From positions 3,913,001-3,977,000 of the forward strand of contig NZ_CP059322.2 of NCBI RefSeq assembly GCF_013694245.2: a stretch of 64,000 nucleotides of DNA, given 5' to 3'. Positions within the stretch are counted from its first letter, which is position 1, and each line of letters opens with the position of its first letter. A program made the position numbers and the translations under genes. Shown here one piece after another: positions 1 to 9,343 of the stretch. A model generated the notes under the pieces. The model was given only the letters and a program-made list of their open reading frames with translations, was not told the origin of the DNA and searched no databases. This stretch comes from Micromonospora ferruginea (lineage in GTDB: Bacteria; Actinomycetota; Actinomycetes; Mycobacteriales; Micromonosporaceae).

Positions 1-806
1 TCGAACTGCGCCGTCCACTTCCGGTCCTTGGTGACCACGGTCCAGCCGTCGTCCCACATGTCGTACTGGTAGGTGCCGATGGTGATCATCGGCTCGATGG
101 TGAACGTCATGCCGGGCTCCATCACGTCGGTGGGACGCGGGCTGTCGTAGTGCGGCACGTAGAGGCCGCTGTGGAAGGCCTCGCCGATGCCGTGCCCGGT
201 GAAGTCGCGGACCACCCCGTAGCCGAACCGCTTGGCGTACGACTCGATGACCCGGCCGATGACGTTGATCTGGCGGCCCGGCGCGACCGCCTTGATGCCG
301 CGCATCATCGCCGTGTGGGTTCGCTCGACCAGGAGCCGGGCCTCCTCGCTCACCTCGCCGACGCAGAAGGTGGCGTCGGTGTCGCCGTGCACCCCGTCGA
401 GGTAGGCGGTCACGTCGACGTTGATGATGTCGCCGTCGTGCAGCACGGTCGAGTCGGGGATGCCGTGGCAGATCACCTCGTTGAGGCTGGTGCAGCACGA
501 CTTGGGGAAGCCCCGGTAGCCGAGGGTCGACGGGTAGGCGCCGTGGTCGCAGAGGAACTCGTGCACCACCCGGTCGATCTCGTCGGTGGTCACCCCCGGC
601 TTGCAGTGCTCGCCGGCGAGCTGGGTGGCCCGGGCCGCGAGCCGCCCGGCCACCCGCATCTTCTCGATGGTCTCCTGCGTCTGCACGTGCGAGCCACGCC
701 ACTCCTGCGGGCGCTTCTTGCCCACGTACTCCGGGCGCGGGATGTGGGCGGGAACCGCTCGCCACGGGGAGAGCGTGCCGGGGGTCAGCGGCGCACGGAC
801 GGTCAT
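1..806 (-). CDS. map: Type I methionine aminopeptidase (3' end outside window)
   Basis: Removes the initiator methionine from new cytosolic proteins. The frame opens with ATG at 806 and stays open to base 1, giving the first 268 residues; family members of this length class end near 285, so only the tail is missing. Metal ligands of the pita-bread fold are visible: D131, D142, H205 and E238, with substrate-binding H114 in the CHGIP motif; the last glutamate ligand normally follows AQF, exactly where the window cuts. The N-terminus (about 45 residues before the catalytic domain) carries a PRPEYVGK stretch typical of the longer actinobacterial MapB-type enzymes. In Mycobacterium tuberculosis mapB lies next to glnA4 (from memory), matching the neighbourhood here. 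Divergent from the STAS gene, with 95 bp between. Confidence 0.96.
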   Translation of the reverse strand, partial: MTVRAPLTPGTLSPWRAVPAHIPRPEYVGKKRPQEWRGSHVQTQETIEKMRVAGRLAARATQLAGEHCKPGVTTDEIDRVVHEFLCDHGAYPSTLGYRGFPKSCCTSLNEVICHGIPDSTVLHDGDIINVDVTAYLDGVHGDTDATFCVGEVSEEARLLVERTHTAMMRGIKAVAPGRQINVIGRVIESYAKRFGYGVVRDFTGHGIGEAFHSGLYVPHYDSPRPTDVMEPGMTFTIEPMITIGTYQYDMWDDGWTVVTKDRKWTAQF

Positions 807-901
807 GTGCTCAGCCTATCGTCGGCCCTCGTCGTGACCCCCGCCACGGCCCCGCCGGGCAGGTTGTTGCCGCGGCGCAAACGCTGTGCCATTGTTGCTG
901 C

Positions 902-1216
902 GTGGATCAAGGGGGCGCACCGCCCGTCTTCTCCGTGAGCGCGGAGGGCGACGGGATCAGGCGTCACGTCCAGGTCACCGGCGAGGTCGACATGGCGACC
1001 GCCGACACCATGTTCCAGACCGCGCTGCGCGAGCCGGCCAAACAGCTCACGCTCGACCTGCGGGCGGTCACCTTCTTCGACTCGGCCGCCATCCACGCGG
1101 TGGTCCGGCTCGCCCAGAAGTTCCCGGCCGCGCTCACCGTGCTGCCGTCCCGGCAGGTCCGGCGGGTGCTGGAGATCTCCGGCCTGGGCGAGCAGGACTG
1201 GCTGGCCGACGCCTGA
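902..1216 (+). CDS. STAS-domain anti-sigma factor antagonist-like protein
   Basis: 104-residue single-domain protein of the SpoIIAA/RsbV type. The segment TLDLRAVTFFDSAAIHAVV (about residues 50-67) is the classic STAS phosphorylation loop and following helix, with S61 in DSA as the candidate phosphoacceptor. Family role: in its dephosphorylated form it binds an anti-sigma kinase and frees a sigma factor; a SpoIIE phosphatase resets it. The start is GTG at 902, the only start that keeps the short N-terminus; no strong ribosome binding site is evident. No anti-sigma kinase gene is adjacent, but a large protein with SpoIIE phosphatase and RsbW-like ATPase modules lies 3.6 kb away (4787-8491), so a functional link is possible but unproven. 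Ends 1 base before the stop of the convergent FUSC gene. Confidence 0.85.
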   Translation: MDQGGAPPVFSVSAEGDGIRRHVQVTGEVDMATADTMFQTALREPAKQLTLDLRAVTFFDSAAIHAVVRLAQKFPAALTVLPSRQVRRVLEISGLGEQDWLADA

Positions 1217-1217
1217 C

Positions 1218-2450
1218 TCAGGGCTGCTCCCCCGTGCCGTGCGCGAGCGGCGGCCCCGGCGCAGCCGGCGGGTGACGCCGCTCCGACTCCGGCTCACCGG
1301 CGTCTCTGGTGGCGTCGGGGGCGAGGTTCCGCCGCAGCTCCTCGGCGTCCTGCTTGCTCACGCCACTCGCCCGGATCGTGTTCACGGCGATGATGCTGAC
1401 GTCGTTGGCCACGTTGACGCCGCCGATGCGCAGGCCTGCGCTGAGCGCCTCCTGGGCCCGGCGGATCGCGGTCAGCGCCGCGCGTTGCGAGCGGGACGGC
1501 CGGTCGGACGACGGCGACCACTCCACACCGACGTGCCTGACCGCCTCGGCGAGATCGTCGACGGCCGCCGCGAGCGGCGCGGGGACCGGCTCGTCGTGGC
1601 GGAGCGCGGTCTCCAGGTTGAGGGCGAGGTCGCGACTCTGCAACAGGGACCGCATCATCAGACCGGCGCCGTGCCGCCAGCCCTCCAACGAGTTGTGGTT
1701 GTGCCACCGCAACGGCGAGATGCGGACGACCTCGACGGCCGCCGACAACGCCGTCTGGAGGTCCGAGGTGTCGACGCCGCGCAGGGTGTCGAGGGCCTCT
1801 TTGGCCGCCTCGGCGTCGCGCTTGCGGGCAGCCTCGGCCAGCCGTTCCAGTTGGCCGGCGATGTGGTCGAGCAGCGGCCGGCCGGCGCGCCGGATGCGGT
1901 GGATCGGGTGCAGGGGCAGCACCACCAGGGCGACCAGGATGCCCACCACGCCGCCGACGAGGCCGTCGACGAAGCGCGGCAGCGCGAGGCTCGTGTTGGC
2001 CGGCGAGAGCACCGCGATCACCATGGCGCTGCCGCCCACCTGGGTCACGAACGAGCCCTCGCCGCTCAGCAGCACGGCGAACAGGATCGACACGGCCACG
2101 ATGGCGCCGATCTGCACGTGCCCCTGCCCCACCCAGGAAACGAGCAGATCACCCAGGGTGATGCCGACCGCCACGCCGGCGACCAGGAACAGCGTCCGGC
2201 GGAAGCGCTGCCCCACCGAGCTGGCGATGGTGCCGACCGCCACGGCCGGCGCGAACAGAGGCTGCGGATTGTCCAGGACGTCGTTGGCGATCCACCACGC
2301 GCCGGCCGCGGCCACCCCCGACTGGACGGCCACGAGCAGGCTCAGCCGGAGACGGACCAGCCGGTCGTGGGCGGTGGCGGAACCGGTACGCCGGACCGCG
2401 GCCCAGGCCGCGCCGACCGGATCGTGGGTGCGACGCCGGCTCGCGCTCAC
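1218..2450 (-). CDS. FUSC-family integral membrane protein (aromatic acid exporter-like)
   Basis: 410 residues. The first half (about residues 30-185) holds a run of hydrophobic segments (LLVAVQSGVAAAGAWWIAN, then several more up to LVALVVLPLH) matching the FUSC/ArAE membrane domain; the second half is soluble, helical and ends in a charged, proline-rich tail (about 365-410). Members of this family are proposed to export aromatic acids or other hydrophobic acids, but substrates are rarely known and none can be named here. The GTG start at 2450 gives an ordinary cytosolic N-terminus. The gene converges on the STAS gene with almost no spacer and is divergent from the membrane protein at 2592, with a 141-bp shared upstream region. 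Confidence 0.85.
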   Translation of the reverse strand: MSASRRRTHDPVGAAWAAVRRTGSATAHDRLVRLRLSLLVAVQSGVAAAGAWWIANDVLDNPQPLFAPAVAVGTIASSVGQRFRRTLFLVAGVAVGITLGDLLVSWVGQGHVQIGAIVAVSILFAVLLSGEGSFVTQVGGSAMVIAVLSPANTSLALPRFVDGLVGGVVGILVALVVLPLHPIHRIRRAGRPLLDHIAGQLERLAEAARKRDAEAAKEALDTLRGVDTSDLQTALSAAVEVVRISPLRWHNHNSLEGWRHGAGLMMRSLLQSRDLALNLETALRHDEPVPAPLAAAVDDLAEAVRHVGVEWSPSSDRPSRSQRAALTAIRRAQEALSAGLRIGGVNVANDVSIIAVNTIRASGVSKQDAEELRRNLAPDATRDAGEPESERRHPPAAPGPPLAHGTGEQP

Positions 2451-2591
2451 CCCGATCCTCGTCTCATCACCGATACGCTACGGCTTGCGTTCCTCTGATC
2501 CCGGCGAAAAGCGGGATCGAACGCGGACCCGACATGTCTCGGCCGGCACGGGGTACGCACCCGCGTCCTCGACAGCGGGAGCGGTGACCGG

Positions 2592-4790
2592 GTGGCCATG
2601 ATCGAGTTGCGGGTGCACGGGGTGGGCGGTCGCAGCTCCGACCGGATCCTCGGTGAACGTTCCGCCCACCGCGTCGCCGGTGACGCCGAGGCGGGCTTCT
2701 ACCGGCCCGGAGCCGCACCGGAGGACCCGGAGCCGGCCGGGACCGCGCGCCTGGAGGCGTACCGGTGGAACGGGCTGACCGGCGGCACGGCCGGACGGAC
2801 GTTCTCGCTGGTGCTGCTGATGCCCTTCATGCTCGGCAACGTCGCGCTCTGGGCCCTGCCGCTGACCGGCCGCGCCGGCGCACCGGCCCGGGCGGTCGTC
2901 CGGCTGCTGTCCGTCTCGCTGACCATGATGTACGTGCTGGCGGTGGTCGGCGTGGCACTCGATCTGGTCGCCTGGCAGTGCCTGAGCTATCCACGCTGCT
3001 ACGAGAACCGCCGCTTCGTCTCCTGGCTGGCCGGGCTGCCCGCCGGCTGGGAACTCGCCATCCTCGCCCTGCTTCCGCTGGCGGCGATCGCCGGGCTGTG
3101 GCGACTGGGCCGCCGGACGTGGCAGCTTCCGGAGACCCGGGCGCCCGACGGCGGCGACACCGAGATCGAGGGCCTCGACGACCCGGCGTTCTGGGACAAC
3201 CGCAGCCTCGTGCGGCACCTGCGCGCCGTGCACCTGGTGGCGGCCCTGGGGACGCTCGACATCGCGGTGCTCAGCGCGCTGGTGCCGCACGACCGCCGGC
3301 TCACCGGCTACCTCCTGTTCGCGGCCGTGGTGGCCGTCACCACGACCGCATTGATCATCTGCTGCCTGCCCGCGATCGAGCGCCGCACCAGCGAACCGCG
3401 CTTCGCCACCGCGACCCGAACGCTGGCCCGCTCGTCAGGAGTCCTGACCGTGGCGGTTCTCGCCTACTCGCTCGTACCCCGGAAATCCTGGGCCGCCGCG
3501 GACAACCTGCCCGGCTACGACGTGCTCGTCGCCGCCGTCTACGTGAGCCAGATGGTGCTGCTCACCGCGCTGGTCGCCCTGGTCGTCGTGACCCGCCGGC
3601 ACCACGTCACCGGTTCCGCCGTCCTGCGCGGGCTCGCGGCGCCGGTGCTCATCCTCATCGCGATCGGGTTCGCGGTCTCCTACTCCTCGGGCGTGGTCTA
3701 CCTCTCCGCCGACTACCTGGACCGAGGGTCCAGCCCCACGCCCGCGCGTCCGACGCCGCCGGGCGCGCCACCCCTGACCCCGCCGGTGGCCTTCCGCTGG
3801 GCAGCCCTGGGGTTCTTCCTGGCGGTGATCCTCGCGGCGGCCGTCGTGCTGACCCGCCGACTGTGGCGGCGGTCTGCGCGTCGGGCCTCGGCCATGCGGA
3901 TCGTGCGGGCCGAGTACGCCGACCTGGGCCATGCGCCCCCCGCCCGGGTCCACGCCGCACGCGACGCGATCGTCTCGGCGCAGCTCGCCGACAAGCTCGG
4001 GCCGCTGGCGCCGGCTGCGTACGCCACCCTGGCGACGATCTCGCTCGGCGCCGCCGGATCGGCGATCCTGCACGACGGTCCCGGCGACCTGGCCCGCCGG
4101 CTCGTCGGCGAGTCACTCGCCCGGCCCGTCATCTTCGTCACCGACCTCGGCGCCTACCTGATCGGCACCTTCGCCCTCCTGTTGGGCGTCTTCGGCCTGT
4201 TCGCCTACCGGTCGAGAGGCATCCGCCTGATCGGCATCCTGTGGGAACTGGCGACCTTCTGGCCCCGGGGCGCCCACCCGCTCGCCGCGCCCTGCTACTC
4301 GGAGCGGGCGGTGCCCGACCTCACCCGCCGGGTCCGCCACCTCATCGACGCCGGCCACACCGTCGTCCTGGCCGGCCAGAGTCACGGCAGCGTGCTGGCC
4401 GCGGTCGCCGCGCTGCAACTTCCCGCGTCCGCGCGTTCCCGGGTCGCGTTGCTCACCTTCGCGTCCCCGCTGCGCCGACTCTACGCCCGGGTGTTCCCCG
4501 CCTACCTCAACGACGCGATGCTGCGCCGCATCGGCGGGGACATCGGATGGCGCTGGATCAACCTGTGGCGCCGGACCGACCCGGTCGGTGGGGTGATCTT
4601 CCCTCCGGACGGCGGGTCACCGGACGATCCGGCCGCCGGTGTCGACCACCCGGTGCGCGACCCCGCCGGGCTGACCGTCGCGCCCGGCGACACCGTGCCA
4701 CCGCCGATCGAACGTCACCTGTTCCGCTTCGACGACACCTACCGCGCGGCCGTACGCGACCTCGCCGCCCGGCTGCCCCGGGACGACTAG
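2592..4790 (+). CDS. Large multi-pass membrane protein with C-terminal GxSxG hydrolase-like motif
   Basis: 732 residues, not assignable to a characterised enzyme. The N-terminus (MIELRVHGVGG) is a short conserved-looking strand-turn motif also found at the start of alpha/beta-hydrolase-like proteins. It is followed by roughly ten hydrophobic segments between residues 75 and 560 and then a soluble C-terminal part. There the sequence GQSHGS puts a serine at residue 597 in a GxSxG nucleophile elbow, preceded by a hydrophobic strand (TVVLA). A lipase- or esterase-like activity at the membrane is therefore conceivable, but I cannot place the catalytic Asp and His with confidence. GTG at 2592 has GGGAG 10 bases upstream; ATG at 2598 is the alternative. 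Its stop codon overlaps that of the convergent sensor gene in a CTAG tetranucleotide. Confidence 0.75.
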   Translation: MAMIELRVHGVGGRSSDRILGERSAHRVAGDAEAGFYRPGAAPEDPEPAGTARLEAYRWNGLTGGTAGRTFSLVLLMPFMLGNVALWALPLTGRAGAPARAVVRLLSVSLTMMYVLAVVGVALDLVAWQCLSYPRCYENRRFVSWLAGLPAGWELAILALLPLAAIAGLWRLGRRTWQLPETRAPDGGDTEIEGLDDPAFWDNRSLVRHLRAVHLVAALGTLDIAVLSALVPHDRRLTGYLLFAAVVAVTTTALIICCLPAIERRTSEPRFATATRTLARSSGVLTVAVLAYSLVPRKSWAAADNLPGYDVLVAAVYVSQMVLLTALVALVVVTRRHHVTGSAVLRGLAAPVLILIAIGFAVSYSSGVVYLSADYLDRGSSPTPARPTPPGAPPLTPPVAFRWAALGFFLAVILAAAVVLTRRLWRRSARRASAMRIVRAEYADLGHAPPARVHAARDAIVSAQLADKLGPLAPAAYATLATISLGAAGSAILHDGPGDLARRLVGESLARPVIFVTDLGAYLIGTFALLLGVFGLFAYRSRGIRLIGILWELATFWPRGAHPLAAPCYSERAVPDLTRRVRHLIDAGHTVVLAGQSHGSVLAAVAALQLPASARSRVALLTFASPLRRLYARVFPAYLNDAMLRRIGGDIGWRWINLWRRTDPVGGVIFPPDGGSPDDPAAGVDHPVRDPAGLTVAPGDTVPPPIERHLFRFDDTYRAAVRDLAARLPRDD

Positions 4791-7700
4791 TCGGCCAGTC
4801 GGCGCCGCAGCGTCAGTTCGGTGCCGTCCCCGGTGCGGGTCACGCTCATCTCCCCGAGCGCCTGGATCAGGGCCAGCCCGCGCCCGCGGAAACTCGACCC
4901 GCTGGACTCGCGCCACCGGCCGCTGTCCCGGATCGTCGCGGTGACCGTGCGGTCGGCGATGGTGACCTCGACCGCGATGACCGGGTCCACCGGGTCGACC
5001 GGATGCTCGATCGCGTTCGCCGCGGCCTCCGAGATCGCCACCGTCAGGTCGAACAGGTCGGTCTCCTCGACCTGGTGGGCGACGAGGAAGTCCTCCAGTC
5101 GCTTGCGCAGCACGCTGAGTCGGGTCGGGTCGGCCGGCAGCCGTAGCGCGAACCGGTTCAGCTCGGCCGCCTCCAGCGCCAGCACCGCCACGTCGTCGTG
5201 CCGGTCCCGCCCGGCGACCCGCTCCACCACGGCCTCCACCAGGTCGGCCACGTGCTCGCCGCCCGCGCTCGCGTCGGCCCGCAACTGGCCGAGGCCGGCG
5301 TCGACGCCCGACTCCCGGTCCTCGATCAGGCCGTCGGTGTAGAGCAGCAGCCGGCCGCCGGGGGCGAGTTCGCCCTCGACGGTCCGGTAGACGGTGCCCG
5401 GGATCGCCCCGACCGGCGGCCCGAGGGCCCGACCGTGCAGGAAGGCCACGTCGTCTCCTCGGATCAGCAGGGGCGAGGGGTGACCCGCGCTGGCGTACCG
5501 GAGCCGGCCGGTGCGCGGGGAGAAGTCGAGGCAGACCACGGTGGCGAAGGAACCGCTGTCGGTGGAGTGGACCAGCCGGTTGAGCCGGGTCAGCGCCTCG
5601 CCCGGGTCGTAGCCCTCCAGCACGTACGCCCGCAGCGCGTTGCGGAGCTGGCCCATCCCCGCGGCCGCCCGCACGCCCTTGCCGACCACGTCGCCGATGA
5701 CCAGCACCAGCTCGTCGTCGGGCGTGCCGATCACGTCGTACCAGTCGCCGCCGACCTCGACGTCGGCGCTGCCGGGCAGGTAGCGGCTGGCCACCACCGC
5801 GCCGGGGAGCTGCGGCAGCGTCCGCGGCAGCAGGCTGTGCTGGAGCGTGGTGGCGATCCGGTGCTCGACCTCGTAGAGCTGGGCGTTCTCCAGCCGTACG
5901 CCGATCAGCCGGGCCAGCTCGGTCAGCGCCGCCTGCTCGGCGCCGCCGCCCTCGCGTCGCCACACCCGCAGCTCGCCGAGCTGCTCGCCGGTGGTGCCGG
6001 TGAGCGGCAGCACCGCGGACGGCTCGGCCGGCAGGTCTCCACCGGCGTCCTCCTGGTGACGGGTGCCGCCGGCGACGACCAGCACCCGGCCCGCCTCGGC
6101 CAGGTTGAGCGCGTGCTCCGCGGCCACCCGCACCACCTCTACCGTGGAGCGGGCGGTGTTGATCGCCACGGCGGCGTCGGCGAGCGCCCGCAGCCGGCGG
6201 ATGATCTGCCCGCGGAGCTGGCCCAACTCGACGTTGGCCCGCACCCGGGCCACCAGCTCCTGGCTGGAGAAGGGCTTGGTGAGGTAGTCGTCCGCGCCGG
6301 CCGAGAGACCGGCGACCTCCTCCGCGGCGCCGGCGCGGGCGGAGAGCATCACGATCGGCACTCCCCGGGTGAGCGGGTTGCCGCGCAGCGCGGCGACCAG
6401 CCCGAAGCCGTCCAGCCGGGGCATCATCACGTCGGTCAGCACCAGGTCGAACGGGCTGTCCACGGCCAGCCGCAGCGCCTCCACGCCGTCGCGCACGGCC
6501 ACCACCTCGTACGCCGGGGCGAGCAACCGGCTGACGTGCTCGCGCAGGTCGGGGTTGTCGTCGGCGAGCAGGACGCGGCCGGAGCCACCCGGCGTGCCGG
6601 ACGGCTCGGGCAGCCCGGTGGGGCGGGCCACCTCGTCGGTCCAGAGCGCCGTCTCGGCGACGTAGAGCCGGGCCTGCTCCGGCTCGGTCAGCGGCACCGG
6701 GGCGAGCGCGGACACCCGGTCGGCGGGCAGGTGACCGTAGCCGAACGGCACGGTCACGGTGAACGTGGTGCCCCGCTCGACGACGCTGCGCGCGGTCACC
6801 ACGCCGCCGTGCATCTCGACCAGCTCGCGCACCAGGGCGAGCCCGATGCCGGTCCCCTCGTGGGTGCGGGAGCGCGCGCCGGCCACCCGGTGGAACCGTT
6901 CGAAGACCTGCGGCAGTTCCTCCGGTGCGATGCCGACCCCGGTGTCGGTCACCTCCAGCACCGCCGCTCCGTCGCCGGGGCGCACCCGGACCCGGATCTC
7001 GCCGTCGAAGGTGAACTTGACCGCGTTCGACACCAGGTTGAGGACGATCTTCTCCCACATGTCCCGGTCGACGTAGACCGGCGCGGGCAGCGGCGGGCAG
7101 TCGACCACCAGGCGCAGCCCGGCCCGCTCGGTGGCCGAGCGGAACGTGCTGGCCAGCCGGGCGGTGTAGTCGGACAGGTCGGTGGGCTGGAAGCGGGCGG
7201 CCAGCCGGCCGGACTCCAGGCGGGAGAAGTCGAGCACGGTGTTGACCAGCTTGAGCAGGCGCAGCCCGTTGCGGTGCATGACGGTCAGCCGGTCGAGGTA
7301 GCCCTCGGGCAGCTCCCGGTCGGCGAGCAGGTCCTCCAGCGGCCCGAGGACCAGGGTGAGCGGGGTGCGGAACTCGTGGCTGACGTTGGCGAAGAAGTTG
7401 GTCTTGGCGCGGTCCAGCGCGGCCAGCTCGGCGGCGTGGGCGCGCTCCTGCTCGTACACCCGCTGCTTGCTCACCGCGCGGGAGACCTGCGCGGCGACCA
7501 GGTCGACGAAGTCCCGGTAGTCGTCACCGAAGGGCAACCGGCGGGACACCCCGAGCAGCAGCGCGCCGGCCGGCTCGTTGGTGGCGGTCAGCGGCAGCAG
7601 CAGCGCCTGGTCGGCGGCGTCCGCCGGCACCGGGCCGGGCAGGTCGGAAGTGGCGACCCAGCGCGGCGCGGTCAGCGGCTCGCCGGCGGGCAGGCCGGGC

Positions 7701-8491
7701 CAGCCGGCGACCACGGCCGGGTCGACGCCGGCGCAGCCGGCCAGCGCGGGAACGCCGTCGGAGTCGTGCAGCCACATCGCGTTGAACGGCACGTCGGCGC
7801 GGTGCGCGTCGAGCACCCGGGCCACCGCCCGGCCCAGCTCCAGCGTGCTCGGCACCTCGCCCAGCTCGTCGCCCAGCTCGGCCAGGGTCCGCAGCCGGCG
7901 CTCGCCGAGCACCCGGCCGGTGGTCTCGTTGACGAAGCAGAAGATCCCGTTGACGGTGCCGTCGGCCTCGCGGATCGGGTCGTACGAGACGTCGAAGTAG
8001 ACGTCCTCCAGGAAGCCGTGCCGGTTGATCACGAACGGATGGTTCTCGCCCCGGTAGGGGACGCCGGTGCGGCGCACCCCGTCCAGCAGCGGGCCGAGCA
8101 CGTCCCAGGTCTCCGCCCAGTGCAGCCGGGCGGACTGCCCGATCACGGCCGGGTGCTTGTCGCCGATGGTCGGCCGGTAGGCGTCGTTGTAGAACGCCAG
8201 GTGCTCCTCGCCCCAGAACACCACCATCTGGGCGCGGGACGCCAGCATGGTGCTCACCGCGTGGCGGAGCGCGGACGGCCAGCCGTGCGGGTGGCCGAGG
8301 CGGGTCGCCGACCAGTCGAAGCCGCGCAGCCGCTCGCCCATCTCCCCGCCCGCGGCGAACGCGGCGGTCAGCAACGGTGGCAGTGACGACTCGCCGGCCG
8401 CCGGGGACGAACGACCGACGTCCCCGCCCCCCTGGGCCGAGCCCATGCAGCCTCCCGCTCCGGCCAAGTTCACGACGGCCGGCGCGACCAC
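4787..8491 (-). CDS. Multidomain PAS-GAF-histidine kinase-receiver-SpoIIE phosphatase-HATPase sensor
   Basis: 1234 residues joining two-component and partner-switching modules. In order: PAS-like region (about 55-195); GAF (about 200-345); HisKA with SHEFRTP, phosphoacceptor H372; HATPase (about 470-585; N-box LNLVSNAVKF, then DTGVG and GTGIGLAL); receiver (640-755) with D644/D645, phosphoacceptor D687 and the K of LTKPF; a linker/GAF-like region (about 765-875); PP2C/SpoIIE phosphatase (about 890-1105) with metal-site D916 in GGDWYD, D934, D1053 and D1100; and a C-terminal RsbW-like HATPase (about 1115-1232) with E1155 and N1159. All key residues appear intact. Such proteins probably sense a signal, phosphorylate themselves, and dephosphorylate or rephosphorylate a STAS antagonist. 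The GTG at 8491 is the longest start; ATG at residue 16 (8446) is equally possible. Confidence 0.9.
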   Translation of the reverse strand: MVAPAVVNLAGAGGCMGSAQGGGDVGRSSPAAGESSLPPLLTAAFAAGGEMGERLRGFDWSATRLGHPHGWPSALRHAVSTMLASRAQMVVFWGEEHLAFYNDAYRPTIGDKHPAVIGQSARLHWAETWDVLGPLLDGVRRTGVPYRGENHPFVINRHGFLEDVYFDVSYDPIREADGTVNGIFCFVNETTGRVLGERRLRTLAELGDELGEVPSTLELGRAVARVLDAHRADVPFNAMWLHDSDGVPALAGCAGVDPAVVAGWPGLPAGEPLTAPRWVATSDLPGPVPADAADQALLLPLTATNEPAGALLLGVSRRLPFGDDYRDFVDLVAAQVSRAVSKQRVYEQERAHAAELAALDRAKTNFFANVSHEFRTPLTLVLGPLEDLLADRELPEGYLDRLTVMHRNGLRLLKLVNTVLDFSRLESGRLAARFQPTDLSDYTARLASTFRSATERAGLRLVVDCPPLPAPVYVDRDMWEKIVLNLVSNAVKFTFDGEIRVRVRPGDGAAVLEVTDTGVGIAPEELPQVFERFHRVAGARSRTHEGTGIGLALVRELVEMHGGVVTARSVVERGTTFTVTVPFGYGHLPADRVSALAPVPLTEPEQARLYVAETALWTDEVARPTGLPEPSGTPGGSGRVLLADDNPDLREHVSRLLAPAYEVVAVRDGVEALRLAVDSPFDLVLTDVMMPRLDGFGLVAALRGNPLTRGVPIVMLSARAGAAEEVAGLSAGADDYLTKPFSSQELVARVRANVELGQLRGQIIRRLRALADAAVAINTARSTVEVVRVAAEHALNLAEAGRVLVVAGGTRHQEDAGGDLPAEPSAVLPLTGTTGEQLGELRVWRREGGGAEQAALTELARLIGVRLENAQLYEVEHRIATTLQHSLLPRTLPQLPGAVVASRYLPGSADVEVGGDWYDVIGTPDDELVLVIGDVVGKGVRAAAGMGQLRNALRAYVLEGYDPGEALTRLNRLVHSTDSGSFATVVCLDFSPRTGRLRYASAGHPSPLLIRGDDVAFLHGRALGPPVGAIPGTVYRTVEGELAPGGRLLLYTDGLIEDRESGVDAGLGQLRADASAGGEHVADLVEAVVERVAGRDRHDDVAVLALEAAELNRFALRLPADPTRLSVLRKRLEDFLVAHQVEETDLFDLTVAISEAAANAIEHPVDPVDPVIAVEVTIADRTVTATIRDSGRWRESSGSSFRGRGLALIQALGEMSVTRTGDGTELTLRRRLAD

Positions 8492-8569
8492 GCCGACCGT
8501 CCCCGCCTACTACCCCGGCGAACGAGCAACGTAACGCACGCGGCCCGACGGACGCTGGTTACCTCCGCC

Positions 8570-9343
8570 TCATCCTGTCGTAACCGGCGGGCGGGGGCGA
8601 GCCGGGCCGGGTCGAGCCGGCCGGGACGTCGGCTCGACGGCCTGTGATCTGCGCGACATCGCGGCCCGCACCAGCGCGGCGACCGGTCGCGGATCGACCT
8701 CGTTCTCCGGGTGCCACTGCACGCCGAGCACGAAGCTTCGGGCCGGGTCCTCCACCGCCTCCACCACCTGGTCGTCGGCCCGGCCGGTGACCGCCAGGCC
8801 GCCGGGGTCGGCCACCGCCTGGTGATGGTACGAGTTGACCCGGTCCACCCCGGCCATCACGTGTCCGGCCAGGCTGCCGGCGGTGAAGCGCACCGGGTGC
8901 GACCCGTAGACGCCCGGCGCCGGGCGGTGCCCGTCGTGGCCGACCACGTCCGGCAGGTGCTGGTGCAGCGTGCCGCCGTAGGCGACGGCGAGCAGTTGCA
9001 TGCCCCGGCACACGCCCAGCACCGGCAGGTCGGCCGCGAGCGCGGCGGTCAGCAGCGCCAGCTCGCCGGCGTCCCGGTCCGGCCGGGCCTCGGTGCGCGG
9101 GTCGGGCGGCTGGCCGTACCGCTCCGGGCCGACGTCCGCGCCGCCGGCCAGCAGCAGCCCGTCCAGCACCTCCAGCACGTCGGCGTCGGTGTCGTCCGGG
9201 GGCAGCACCACGGCCCGGCCGCCGGCCGCGGTGACGGCCCGGACGTACGCCTGCGGCACGAGCGTCGCTGGGACGTCCCGCCACACCGCCCAGCCGGCCG
9301 GCTCGACGTACGCGGTGATGCCGATCACCGGCCGCTTCCTCAC
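8570..9343 (-). CDS. Class I glutamine amidotransferase-like gamma-glutamyl hydrolase (PuuD-like)
   Basis: 257 residues. Family (peptidase C26, PuuD) enzymes cleave gamma-glutamyl amides to release glutamate. The nucleophile elbow is GVCRGMQ with C112, and the rest of the triad is H211 and E213 in QWHPE. The oxyanion-strand motif LAGGADVGP (about 66-74) is also present. The start is GTG at 9343, whose last two bases form the TGA of the upstream short-chain dehydrogenase (GTGA overlap). There is no good ribosome binding site of its own, so translation is probably coupled. Last gene of the glnA4-ald-SDR operon, so its likely substrate is the gamma-glutamyl acid made by that pathway. M. tuberculosis has an equivalent amidotransferase-like gene beside glnA4 (from memory). 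Confidence 0.9.
   Translation of the reverse strand: MRKRPVIGITAYVEPAGWAVWRDVPATLVPQAYVRAVTAAGGRAVVLPPDDTDADVLEVLDGLLLAGGADVGPERYGQPPDPRTEARPDRDAGELALLTAALAADLPVLGVCRGMQLLAVAYGGTLHQHLPDVVGHDGHRPAPGVYGSHPVRFTAGSLAGHVMAGVDRVNSYHHQAVADPGGLAVTGRADDQVVEAVEDPARSFVLGVQWHPENEVDPRPVAALVRAAMSRRSQAVEPTSRPARPGPARPRPPVTTG

Noticed and set aside
5198..8386. Very long open frame on the plus strand (over 1000 codons) opposite the multidomain sensor
   Set aside because: Antisense shadow of a GC-rich gene: composition is dominated by Gly, Arg, His, Val and Gln without domains, and the opposite strand encodes an intact multidomain protein.
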